64,000 bases of DNA from Nocardioides sp. InS609-2 (GTDB taxonomy: Bacteria; Actinomycetota; Actinomycetes; Propionibacteriales; Nocardioidaceae), in contig NZ_CP060034.1 in the NCBI RefSeq assembly GCF_023208195.1, positions 4,402,001 to 4,466,000 on the forward strand, written 5' to 3'. The notes below the pieces were generated by a model. It was not told the DNA's origin and did no database searches. It worked only from the letters and a program-made list of their open reading frames with translations. How positions within the stretch are numbered: position 1 is the stretch's first letter; every line of letters starts with the position of its first letter. Below are positions 27,523-35,150 of the stretch, piece after piece. The position numbers and the translations under genes are program-made.

Positions 27523-28380
27523 TCAGCCGCGGGCCGCGTCTTCTTCCGGCGAGAGCCAGTCACCGCGGTCTGCATCGAGATCCACGTACGGCGTCAACTC
27601 GGCTCCCTGCTCGGCGTACTGCGCTGGCACCTCGAATGCCCACCTGGCGTCGGTGACCACCGTCCGGAGCTGATCGGCCGTCAGCACGGGGGTGTCGCGA
27701 GTGACGTCCCACTCGTTGCCGCTGCGGTCGAAGCCGTTGGTGGCCGAGACCACGATGCGCAGTCCTCGCGCATCGGAGAGCAATTCGGCGACCCTGCGCA
27801 CGTCGTTGCCGGCGGCAGACTCGGCCATGTCGACGTAGGTGCGCAGCAGGTCTCCGCCGGGCAGCCGGGTCACGACACAGTCGCGCATGTAGCCCTGGCA
27901 CGAGCGGGGCTCGCCCTCCAGGACCGCGACGTCCTGAACGTTCACGCCGACCACTCCCGACCCGACCTGGCCCGCCGGTGCGAATACGAACTCGGCATAG
28001 GTGTCCGCCGAGCCGCTGTGCGGCGTTCCCTGGCCGGCGTACGCGTCGAATGTGCCGTCGGCCCGGTCGCCGACCGCGGCCCTCAACAGTGCCGCGGTAG
28101 CTCTGCCGTCCAGCGGCACCTGGGTGACCGGTCGCGCGTCCTGCTGGGTAGCCGTCCCCGTGTCGACGGACGGGTCCACCGCCGCATCAGGTCCGGTGCC
28201 TGACATCGCGATCGACACGGCAAGGGTGGCGACAACGGCGCAGGCAGCGCCGGACGTGGCGAGAGTCAGCCTCCGGCGACGTCGGATGCCGCGACCTTGG
28301 CTGCTGGCGCCGCGGGTCAGGCAGTCAATGTCGACGACGGTGTCGTCAGTGGCGTCGCGCATCATCTCTTCGAGCTTCAT
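27523..28380 (-). CDS. Single-pass membrane protein coupled to ECF sigma factor
   Basis: 285 aa. A cytoplasmic N-terminus of about 35 residues with an RRRRR stop-transfer cluster precedes one membrane segment (about 38-60, LTLATSGAACAVVATLAVSIAMS). The rest is exported, with two Cys (CQGYMRDC) that could form a disulfide. The start overlaps the sigma-factor stop by ATGA, so the two are translationally coupled. That arrangement suggests an anti-sigma or regulated partner, but no ZAS/ASD zinc motif is visible, so an anti-sigma function is not proven. No confident family match is recognised. Confidence 0.65.
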   Translation of the reverse strand: MKLEEMMRDATDDTVVDIDCLTRGASSQGRGIRRRRRLTLATSGAACAVVATLAVSIAMSGTGPDAAVDPSVDTGTATQQDARPVTQVPLDGRATAALLRAAVGDRADGTFDAYAGQGTPHSGSADTYAEFVFAPAGQVGSGVVGVNVQDVAVLEGEPRSCQGYMRDCVVTRLPGGDLLRTYVDMAESAAGNDVRRVAELLSDARGLRIVVSATNGFDRSGNEWDVTRDTPVLTADQLRTVVTDARWAFEVPAQYAEQGAELTPYVDLDADRGDWLSPEEDAARG

Positions 28381-28949
28381 GACCGGTCCTCCAGGTCGGG
28401 AAATCGGGTGCGGAGCCGAGCCAGGGCGCGCGAGGCGCGGGCCCGGCAGGTCGTCTGCTTGATGTCGAGCAGGTGCGCCGTCTCAGCGACGCTGAGGTCC
28501 TCCCAGTAGCGCAGCACCAGCACCGCCCGGTCGTCCGGGCTCAGCTCTGCGAGCGCGGTCAGCAGGTCGAGGCGTTGCGGATGGTCGGTGCCGGGCGCGG
28601 CAAGCTCAGGCAGGGAGTCGCTGGGTCGCTCGGTGGAGCTGCGCAGCCGGCGTTGGGACAGGAACGTGCGCAGGAGCGTCGTCCGGGCGTAGCCCAGCGG
28701 ATTGCTCGACGCCCTCACCCGCCGCCACGAGGCGAAGAGCTTGGCGTACGTCGTCTGGGTCAGGTCCTCGGCCAGGTGGTGGTCGCGGCACAGGAGCACG
28801 GCCGTACGCATCAGACGCCCAGCGGTCTCGGCGACGAATGCTTCGAAGTCGTCGGGCGCACCCGAGGGCGAGGCGCGTGACTGCTCCACGATCGCCCTGG
28901 CCCCCATGCCTTCCATCGTCTCAACGTCCACACCTTCTTGACGCGTCAT
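28377..28949 (-). CDS. SigE-family ECF RNA polymerase sigma factor
   Basis: 190 aa from ATG 28949; other starts at 28916 or nearby are possible because ribosome-binding sites are weak. Region 2 has DDFEAFVAETAGRLMRTAVLLCRDHHLAEDLTQTTYAKLFASWRRV, and region 4 has LLTALAELSPDDRAVLVLRYWEDLSVAETAHLLDIKQTTCRARASRALARLR. This is the actinobacterial SigE-family ECF type (short linker, DLTQTTY). It is coupled to the membrane protein downstream. The target regulon is unknown; the divergent ABC exporter at 29027 is a candidate by position only. Confidence 0.85.
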   Translation of the reverse strand: MTRQEGVDVETMEGMGARAIVEQSRASPSGAPDDFEAFVAETAGRLMRTAVLLCRDHHLAEDLTQTTYAKLFASWRRVRASSNPLGYARTTLLRTFLSQRRLRSSTERPSDSLPELAAPGTDHPQRLDLLTALAELSPDDRAVLVLRYWEDLSVAETAHLLDIKQTTCRARASRALARLRTRFPDLEDRS

Positions 28950-29026
28950 GACCTCATTTGCGTGACAGGTTGCGCTGGAGATATCGCGGTGAGGAATGTC
29001 GGTGAACTGTTCTAGGGTCTCGACTT

Positions 29027-29950
29027 GTGACTGAAGCAATGATCTCGGCCCGGGGGCTGCGCAAGTCGTTCGGTGACTTCGAGGCCGTCAAGGGCATCGA
29101 CGTGGAGGTACGCCGCGGCGAGTCGTTCGGCTTCCTCGGACCCAACGGCGCGGGCAAGTCGAGCACGATGCGCATGGTGGCGGCGGTGTCTCCGATCAGC
29201 GGGGGAGAGCTGCGCATCCTCGGCATGGACCCGGCGACCGATGGCCCGACGATCCGCGGCCGGCTGGGTGTCTGCCCGCAGGAGGACACCCTCGACAACG
29301 AGCTCAACGTCTTCGACAACCTCTACATCTACGGCCGCTACTTCGGGCTCGGCAAGGTCGAGGTCCGGGCGCGCGCCGAGGAGCTGCTCGAGTTCGTGCA
29401 GCTGATCGACAAGCGCAAGTCCAAGGTCGAGGACCTCTCCGGCGGCATGAAGCGCCGGCTCACGATCGCCCGCAGCCTGATCAACTCACCCGACCTGCTG
29501 CTGCTCGACGAGCCCACCACCGGCCTCGACCCGCAGGCCCGCCACGTGCTGTGGGACCAGCTGTTCCGGCTCAAGCAGTCGGGCGTGACGATCGTGCTCA
29601 CCACCCACTACATGGACGAGGCCGAGCAGCTCTGCGACCGCCTCGTCGTGATGGACAAGGGCCTGATCGTGGCCGAGGGCTCGCCGCTCGACCTGATCCG
29701 CGACCACTCGACCCGCGAAGTCGCCGAGCTGCGCTTCGCCGTCGGCGAGAACGAGCAGCACGCCGAGAAGGTCGCCGACCTGGGCCGCCTCGAGGTGCTG
29801 CCCGACCGTGTCCTCGTCTACAGCCAGGACGGCGAGGAGGTCATCGCCAAGGTGCATGAGCGCGGCCTCCAGCCCGTCGCCGTACTCGTGCGTCGCTCCA
29901 CCCTCGAAGACGTCTTCCTCGCGCTCACCGGCCGGACGCTGGTCGACTGA
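29027..29950 (+). CDS. ABC transporter ATP-binding protein (DrrA/NodI type)
   Basis: 307 aa. Walker A GPNGAGKSS, Q-loop CPQED, signature LSGGMKRRL, Walker B LLLLDEPTTGLD and the H-loop TTHYMDEAE are all intact. The C-terminal extension (about 235-307) with LEDVFLALTGRTL is typical of daunorubicin-resistance/NodI exporters. It energises export by the two permeases that follow; its stop overlaps the first permease start by one base. TAGGGT (29013-29018) plus 8 nt precedes GTG 29027, so the transcript may be leaderless. Confidence 0.9.
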   Translation: MTEAMISARGLRKSFGDFEAVKGIDVEVRRGESFGFLGPNGAGKSSTMRMVAAVSPISGGELRILGMDPATDGPTIRGRLGVCPQEDTLDNELNVFDNLYIYGRYFGLGKVEVRARAEELLEFVQLIDKRKSKVEDLSGGMKRRLTIARSLINSPDLLLLDEPTTGLDPQARHVLWDQLFRLKQSGVTIVLTTHYMDEAEQLCDRLVVMDKGLIVAEGSPLDLIRDHSTREVAELRFAVGENEQHAEKVADLGRLEVLPDRVLVYSQDGEEVIAKVHERGLQPVAVLVRRSTLEDVFLALTGRTLVD

Positions 29951-30759
29951 TGGCGGCGACGAGCGCCACGCCGACGCTTGCCCGTGGCGAGGGCGTCACC
30001 CGTCAGTTCGACTACTGGTGGACCGTCTACAAGCGCACGTGGAAGGGCAGCGTCATCAGCTCTTTCGTGTCGCCGATCTTCTACGTGCTGGCGATGGGCG
30101 TGCTTCTGGGCGGCTTCATCGACGGCGACCCCGAACAGCTCGAGGGCGCCACGTCGTACCTCGCCTTCATCGTGCCCGGCCTCGTCGCCGCCCACGCCAT
30201 GCAGACCGCGGTGGGTGAGATGACCTACCCGGTGATGGGCATGATCAAGTGGCAGCGGGTCTACGACTCGATGCTCGCCACGCCGCTGCGGGTGCGCGAC
30301 CTGGTCGGCGCACACCTGCTGTTCGTGCTGTTCCGGTTGCTCGTGACCTGCGCCGTCTTCATGTTGGTCGTCGCGCCGTTCGGGCTGTTCGAGACGTGGT
30401 GGGGTGTGGCGCTCGCCTATCTCGGGCAGGTCCTCGTCGGCATGGCCTTCGCGGCGCTGACGTTCGCGTTCTCCGTACGCCTCAAGTCCGAAGCCGGGTT
30501 CGGCGTCTTCTTCCGTCTCGTGGTCTTTCCGCTGTTCCTGTTCTCGGGCGCGTTCTTCCCGATCGCCAACCTCGGTGACTTCGGCGCCTGGGTCGCCCGC
30601 CTCACCCCGCTGTGGCACGGCGTCAACCTGTCGCGGATGTTCCTCGTCGACAACGTCGACTGGTCGCTCGCCGCGGTCAACGTCGCGGTGCTGGTGTCGC
30701 TCGCGGTCGTCGGTTACCTGTTCGCCGTGACTGGCCTGACGAAGCGGTTGGTGCGCTGA
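29950..30759 (+). CDS. ABC-2 type permease (first of two)
   Basis: 269 aa with six predicted membrane segments (for example SVIVSFVSPIFYVLAMGVLLGG-like at about 37-56 and FAALTFAFSV). The C-terminal half has VVFPLFLFSGAFFPIANLG and LTPLWHGVNLSR, the ABC-2 signature. With its ATPase it forms a lipid or drug exporter of the DrrB/NodJ type. It overlaps both neighbours (ATPase stop; ATG of second permease at 30759), so the three genes are one operon. Confidence 0.88.
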   Translation: MAATSATPTLARGEGVTRQFDYWWTVYKRTWKGSVISSFVSPIFYVLAMGVLLGGFIDGDPEQLEGATSYLAFIVPGLVAAHAMQTAVGEMTYPVMGMIKWQRVYDSMLATPLRVRDLVGAHLLFVLFRLLVTCAVFMLVVAPFGLFETWWGVALAYLGQVLVGMAFAALTFAFSVRLKSEAGFGVFFRLVVFPLFLFSGAFFPIANLGDFGAWVARLTPLWHGVNLSRMFLVDNVDWSLAAVNVAVLVSLAVVGYLFAVTGLTKRLVR

Positions 30760-31534
30760 TGGCCATCCTGACCCCGGTGCAGGCCACGTCCCTGCTGGTC
30801 CAGCGCAACTACATCACCTACAAGGCTTCGTGGAAGCTCTTCCTGACCGGGTTCCTCGAGCCCGTCTTCTACCTGCTCTCCATCGGCATCGGTGTCGGCG
30901 CGCTCATCGACACCTTCGAGTTCAACGGCCAGGTCATCCCGTACGCCGAGTTCGTCGCGCCCGGCATGCTGGCCGCGAGCGCGTTCAACGGCGCCCTCAT
31001 CGACTCGACGTACAACGTTTTCTTCAAGCTCAAGTACGACAAGCTCTACGACCAGATGCTCGCGACGCCCCTTAGCACGTCCGACATCGCGCGCGGCGAG
31101 ATCGCGTGGGGGCAGCTCCGCGGCGGCACCTACTCCGCAGCGTTCCTGCTGGTGATGCTGGCGATGGATCTCATCAGCTCGTGGTGGGCGGTGCTGGCCC
31201 TGCCGGCGGTGCTGCTCATCGGCTTCGCGTTCTCGGCCGTCTGCATGGCGCTGACGACGTGGATGAAGAGCTGGCAGGACTTCGACAAGATCACCCTGGC
31301 GCAGCTGCCGCTGTTCCTCTCTCGGCTACGTTCTTCCCGCTCACCGCGTTCCCGGGCTGGCTGCAGTGGGTCGTCGAGTGCACGCCGCTCTACCGCGGTG
31401 TCGTGCTCTGCCGGGAGCTCACCACCGGCTCCGTCACCTGGGCGAGCGCGGTGTCGGTCGGCTACCTCGTCGTGATGGGGTTGATCGGCCTCGCCGTCGT
31501 GCGCCGCCGCCTCGACAAGCTCCTCCTCACGTAG
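30759..31534 (+). pseudogene. Second ABC-2 permease, interrupted by a 1-nt frameshift
   Basis: The first 187 codons encode a normal ABC-2 permease (MAILTPVQATSLLVQRNYITYKAS..., TYNVFFKLKYDKLYDQMLATPL). At about 31317-31322 the sequence reads TTCCTCTCTCGG, where the family pattern LPLFLFSATFFPL requires one extra T (TTCCTCTTCTCGG). After adding one base the frame continues at FSATFFPLTAFPGWLQW, LTPLYRG-like PLYRGVVLCREL, and ends at 31534, giving 258 aa. Read as is, the frame runs on in a nonsense tail to 31475 and loses the last two membrane helices. Either a recent mutation that inactivates the exporter or a sequencing error. Confidence 0.85.
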
Positions 31535-31788
31535 CCTCGATCCCCCGATGGGGACGCTGGGTTGAGCGTGCCGCAATGCGCGGATGTCCTTGCGTTCTGG
31601 GAGATGGGGACTTGCGACGGTCCGAACACCACAACTCGGAATGGCACCTCTGGGCTGCGACTCTCCCAGACTCTTGGTCGGACCTCGGTGGCGTTCGACG
31701 ATCCGATTCTGGGTGGTGGCTGCGGGTCGGGTCCCGATGCTCGCTTTGGCCGAGGTCTCCTCGTTGGTGGCGGTGGTGGGCAGCCGGC

Positions 31789-32484
31789 TCATCGGATGGG
31801 ATCACCGAGCTGGTCGGCCAGGTCGGCGAGATTCTCGGCGTGCAGGTCGAATCGATCCGAGGGTGCTGGCGGGTCGCCGACGGGTCGGGCAACGTAGGCG
31901 GTGCGCAGGCCGAGGTTCTGCGCTCCGCGCAGATCCCAGGCGTGGGCAGCGACCATGAGCAGCCGCTCCGGCGGCGCTCCGGACACGGCGACAGCAAGCT
32001 TGTAGACGGACGGGGCTGGCTTGTAGGTCCGAGCGTCCTCGGCGGAGAGCGCCTGGTGCCACCGCAGGTCCGCGTGAGCGTTGAGTCCCAGAAGCGCCGT
32101 GCGGCTGGCGTTTGAGAGTCCGATCAGCGGAAAACGTTCAGCGAGGCGGGCAAGACCAAGCACGGTGTCGGGCCAGGCCGGCAGGCGTCGGCCCGACAGT
32201 GCAAGCGCATCGACGGCGGCAGGGTCGTCGATTCCGGCGGCGTCGGCGACGAGCTTGGCGGCCTCGCTGTCGAGGCCGTCGCTGGCGGTGTAGGGCCGGC
32301 TGCCGTCAAGGATGCGTCGTTGCTCGCTGTCAATGTGGCGTTGCCACAGCTGCCACAACTCGTCGACAGCGAGATCGGCAAGCGACGGAGCGAGGTCACG
32401 GATACCGGCGCATATCCCGGCGGGTTCGTCGACGAGCGTGCCGAGTACGTCGACCACGACGGCATCGATCTCGCAGGCCAGCAT
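31789..32484 (-). CDS. HAD-family haloacid dehalogenase, type II
   Basis: 231 aa. Motif I is DVLGTL with the nucleophilic Asp near residue 12 (the family usually has DVFGTL); motif II is SNAS; motif III Lys is in KPAPSVYKLA; motif IV is MVAAHAWDLRGAQNLGLRTAYV, characteristic of (S)-2-haloacid dehalogenases. It probably hydrolyses a 2-halo or related small acid in the cytosol. GGGAGGA lies 8 nt upstream of ATG 32484. It is divergent from a CGNR regulator with a palindrome between, suggesting joint control. Confidence 0.85.
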   Translation of the reverse strand: MLACEIDAVVVDVLGTLVDEPAGICAGIRDLAPSLADLAVDELWQLWQRHIDSEQRRILDGSRPYTASDGLDSEAAKLVADAAGIDDPAAVDALALSGRRLPAWPDTVLGLARLAERFPLIGLSNASRTALLGLNAHADLRWHQALSAEDARTYKPAPSVYKLAVAVSGAPPERLLMVAAHAWDLRGAQNLGLRTAYVARPVGDPPAPSDRFDLHAENLADLADQLGDPIR

Positions 32485-32528
32485 GGGTAAGGTCCTCCCT
32501 GGTCGCGTAAGGGCTAAAGTAGGTTGTT

Positions 32529-32543
32529 GGCTAGAATCTAGCC
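32529..32543. promoter_or_regulatory. 15-bp palindrome, candidate operator of the CGNR regulator
   Basis: GGCTAGA-A-TCTAGCC is a perfect 7-bp inverted repeat in the 73-bp gap between the dehalogenase and the CGNR gene. It contains TAGAAT, a -10-like hexamer for the plus strand. A further half-site, GGCTA, lies at 32512-32516. Autoregulation by the CGNR protein is an inference from position. Confidence 0.55.
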
Positions 32544-32557
32544 CGAGGTGGTAAGGG

Positions 32558-33193
32558 ATGCAAACTGCGTTAGACGATTACGCCTGGGCGGCGGGCGTCG
32601 CCACCGACCTGATCAACACCACCGCCGAGGTGTGGCGCGGCGACGACCACCTGCCCGACCTGGCCGCCCTCGTAGCGTTCACCGATCGTCACGTCCACCA
32701 CGCGAGAGACGAACAGGTTCGGAGCGACGGCCCAAGCGAGCTGTACGAACTCGCCCGCCGCGCCCGACCAGCCGACCTGCGGGCGGTCCGCGCGCTACGC
32801 ATCACGGTGCGTGATCTGATCGATCACCCCGACCGCGGCTACCTCATCGCCGGCGCCAGCGTGCTCACCTCCTCCGCCGGTGGCGCCACCCTCATTCGCG
32901 ACCCCGCGCACGAGCACCGCACCCGCTGGGCCGTATCGCTTCGCTCCGAGGCAACCGTCTTCGACGCTCTCTCACTCATCTGCGGCGTCGGCCTCCTCGG
33001 CGTCGTACACACCCTCGGCGAGGGGCGATTCCGCCCATGCAGCGCGCCCAACTGCCGAGGTGCGTTCATCGACACCACCCGGCCCGGCCGACGCCGTTAC
33101 TGCATGCCAGGCCTGTGCGGGAACCGCACCAACGTCGCCAACCACCGCGCCCGTCGAGCCGCAGCGCGCGAGCCGGACAGCACAACCCGGTAG
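32558..33193 (+). CDS. CGNR zinc-finger / ABATE-domain transcriptional regulator
   Basis: 211 aa. The N-terminal part (about 1-150) fits the ABATE-type domain that accompanies CGNR fingers. The C-terminal finger is FRPCSAPNCRGAFIDTTRPGRR-RYC...LCGNRTNVANHRAR: three Cys spacings and the diagnostic CGNR at about 187-190. GAGGTGG at 32545-32551 is a good ribosome-binding site for ATG 32558. Members of the family are presumed stress-linked DNA-binding regulators; none of the biochemistry can be read from sequence. The likely target is the divergent dehalogenase. Confidence 0.85.
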   Translation: MQTALDDYAWAAGVATDLINTTAEVWRGDDHLPDLAALVAFTDRHVHHARDEQVRSDGPSELYELARRARPADLRAVRALRITVRDLIDHPDRGYLIAGASVLTSSAGGATLIRDPAHEHRTRWAVSLRSEATVFDALSLICGVGLLGVVHTLGEGRFRPCSAPNCRGAFIDTTRPGRRRYCMPGLCGNRTNVANHRARRAAAREPDSTTR

Positions 33194-33280
33194 ACCTCAC
33201 ACAGCACTGACTTGTCCGACCGATCGACAGCGGCTCATGCGGCGCGCTCCCAGCGGCGGCGAAGCGTCTGTCCTACTTGC

Positions 33281-33793
33281 CTAGAGGCGCAGCTCGTAGA
33301 ACTCAACGTCGATCCACCGGCCGAACTTCCGCCCGACCTCGCGGAACGTCCCGATCGGCTCGAACCCACACGAGAGGTGCATCTTGATGCTGGGCTCGTT
33401 GGGCAGCGCGATGCCCGCGATCACCACGTGCACCCCGGCTCCGCGCATCCGCCCAAGCAACTCGGCGTACAACGCGTGACCGATGCCGCGCCCTTGCGCC
33501 GACGGGTCGACGTAGATGGTCGACTCGCGGGTGTGGACGTACGCCGGATTCGGTCGGTACGACGTCGAGTAGGCGTAGCCGACCACGCCGCTCGCCGCGT
33601 CGGCAGCCACCAGAGCGAAGTCGCCGGGCGCCCGGCTATCGACGTACGACGCCCAGGCCTGGTCCGATCGCGGCTCGATGTCGAAGGGGGCGTGCCCCTC
33701 CTTCGCCTCGCGGCCGTAGATCGCGGACATCGTGGGGATGTCGTCGCGCGTCGCGTCTCGGACGACGAAGGGGTCAGGGAAGTCGGCAGCCAT
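33281..33793 (-). CDS. GNAT N-acetyltransferase, phosphinothricin-acetyltransferase type
   Basis: 170 aa. Family motifs are IRDATRDDIP-like VVRDATRDDIPTMSAIYGREAKEGHAPFD at the N-terminus, YAYSTSYRPNPAYVHTRESTIYVDP, the acetyl-CoA loop QGRGIG, and the C-terminal CGFEPIGTFREVGRKFGRWIDVEFYEL. Enzymes of this type acetylate phosphinothricin, methionine sulfoximine or methionine sulfone. It detoxifies glutamine-synthetase inhibitors in other bacteria; native substrate here is unknown. It stands alone on the minus strand, divergent from the DinB fusion. Confidence 0.87.
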   Translation of the reverse strand: MAADFPDPFVVRDATRDDIPTMSAIYGREAKEGHAPFDIEPRSDQAWASYVDSRAPGDFALVAADAASGVVGYAYSTSYRPNPAYVHTRESTIYVDPSAQGRGIGHALYAELLGRMRGAGVHVVIAGIALPNEPSIKMHLSCGFEPIGTFREVGRKFGRWIDVEFYELRL

Positions 33794-33837
33794 GGGCGCA
33801 TGCTGCCACTGTCGGAACCCGCTGGTTGAATGGCCGA

Positions 33838-34959
33838 GTGCCGATCGCCCGTGACACCAAGGACTGGACCTGGGTGCTCGAGCGCCCGTGCCCCGACTGC
33901 GGTTTCGCCGCGTCGACGCTGGCGCTCGAAGACCTGCCCGCGCTGCTCCGGGACACCACCGCGACGTGGTCGCAGGTGCTCCGGCTGGCCGACGTGCGCG
34001 AGCGGCCTGACGCGTCGACCTGGTCGCCCCTGGAGTACGCCTGCCACGTGCGCGACGTGCACCAGGTCTTCGCCGAGCGGCTCACCCTGATGCTCACCGA
34101 GGACGCGCCGGCCTTCGCCAACTGGGACCAGGACGCCACGGCGCTCGAGTCCGACTACGCAGCCCAGGACCCGGCCGAGGTCGACATCGCGCTGATCGAG
34201 GCGGCCGGCACGGTCGCCGGCCTCTACGCCACGGTGACCGACGAGACGGCCGGCCGCACCGGCATCCGCAGCGACGGCAGCGAGTTCACCATCACCACGC
34301 TGGGGCGCTACCACCTGCACGACATCGTGCATCACCTCCACGACGTCGGCCACGACCCGTTGCGCGCCACGATCCGCGCGTACGACGACCACGCCGCCGC
34401 CTACCGCGACGGCACCGCCGTCATGAGCGACGAGCTGCGCGCCGTCATCAAGACGTTCGCCGCGCGCCTCGGGGCCGGCGCACGCGTGCTCGAGATCGGC
34501 AGTGGCGGCGGCCGCGACGCCCGCGCGCTCGAGGCGGCCGGGCTGCACGTCCGACGCACCGACATCACCCCCGGCTTCGTCAGGCTGTTGCGCGACGCCG
34601 GGCTGCAGGCCAGCGTCGTCGACCCGTTGCACGACGACCTCGGCACTCCCGCGTCGTACGACGGCGTCTGGGCGAGCGCCTGCCTCCTACATGTCGAGCG
34701 AGCCGACCTGCCCACCGTGCTGCAGCGGCTGGCCGTCGTCATCCGGGACGGTGGCCTGCTGCACGTCTCGCTCAAGGAGGGTGAGGGAGAGGCGTGGTCG
34801 AGGCACGGCAGCATCGACGCACCCCGCCGGTTCGTCTACTGGCGCGAGGAGCCCTTGCGCCAGGTGCTCGACGGCGCCGGCTGGCGCGTCGACACGCTCA
34901 CCCGCAACATCGGCCGCACCGGTGAGCCCTGGCTCAGCGTCATCGCGAGCCGTTCATGA
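33838..34959 (+). CDS. DinB-like domain fused to SAM-dependent methyltransferase
   Basis: 373 aa from GTG 33838. The N-terminal half (about 1-185) is a DinB/maleylpyruvate-isomerase-like four-helix bundle starting PIARDTKDWTWVLERPCPDCGF, with metal-binding His candidates in EYACHVRDVHQ and YHLHDIVHHLHDVGHDP. The C-terminal half (about 195-373) is a class I methyltransferase with VLEIGSGGGRDARALEAAG, DITPGFV and DGVWASACLLHV. The two domains usually occur separately; stand-alone DinB proteins with this same N-terminus are common. TTGAAT plus 6 nt precedes the GTG, so translation may be leaderless. The stop overlaps DUF3046 by ATGA. DinB-like enzymes often use mycothiol; a thiol substrate is only inferred. 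Confidence 0.82.
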   Translation: MPIARDTKDWTWVLERPCPDCGFAASTLALEDLPALLRDTTATWSQVLRLADVRERPDASTWSPLEYACHVRDVHQVFAERLTLMLTEDAPAFANWDQDATALESDYAAQDPAEVDIALIEAAGTVAGLYATVTDETAGRTGIRSDGSEFTITTLGRYHLHDIVHHLHDVGHDPLRATIRAYDDHAAAYRDGTAVMSDELRAVIKTFAARLGAGARVLEIGSGGGRDARALEAAGLHVRRTDITPGFVRLLRDAGLQASVVDPLHDDLGTPASYDGVWASACLLHVERADLPTVLQRLAVVIRDGGLLHVSLKEGEGEAWSRHGSIDAPRRFVYWREEPLRQVLDGAGWRVDTLTRNIGRTGEPWLSVIASRS

Positions 34960-35150
34960 GACACACCGAGTTCTGGGCTCGGATGGAGACGGCGCTGGGT
35001 GCGTCGTACGCGCGTCCCTGGGCCAGCCTCACGGTGATCGGTGAGCTGGGCGGTCGCACCGCCGAGGAGGCGCTGGTGGCAGGCGAGGACCCCAAGGCCG
35101 TGTGGGCCGCCGTCTGGCGCAAGCTCGAGCTGCCCGAGAACCAGCAATGA
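34956..35150 (+). CDS. DUF3046 family protein
   Basis: 64 aa, full length for this small actinobacterial family (RHTEFWARMETALGASYARPWA...GRTAEEALVAGEDPKAVWAAVW). Its function is unknown, and it is typically found just upstream of recA, as here (1.4 kb away). ATG overlaps the preceding stop and its own stop overlaps the MFS start, so it is in a translationally coupled three-gene set. Confidence 0.9.
   Translation: MRHTEFWARMETALGASYARPWASLTVIGELGGRTAEEALVAGEDPKAVWAAVWRKLELPENQQ

Noticed and set aside
30759..31534. Programmed -1/+1 frameshift in the second ABC permease
   Set aside because: No slippery heptamer or stimulatory structure is seen, and ABC-2 permeases are not known to use recoding; deletion or sequencing error is simpler.
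33281..34632. 403-codon minus-strand frame covering the acetyltransferase and the DinB fusion
   Set aside because: It is out of frame with the acetyltransferase and antisense to the fusion; no motif of its own.
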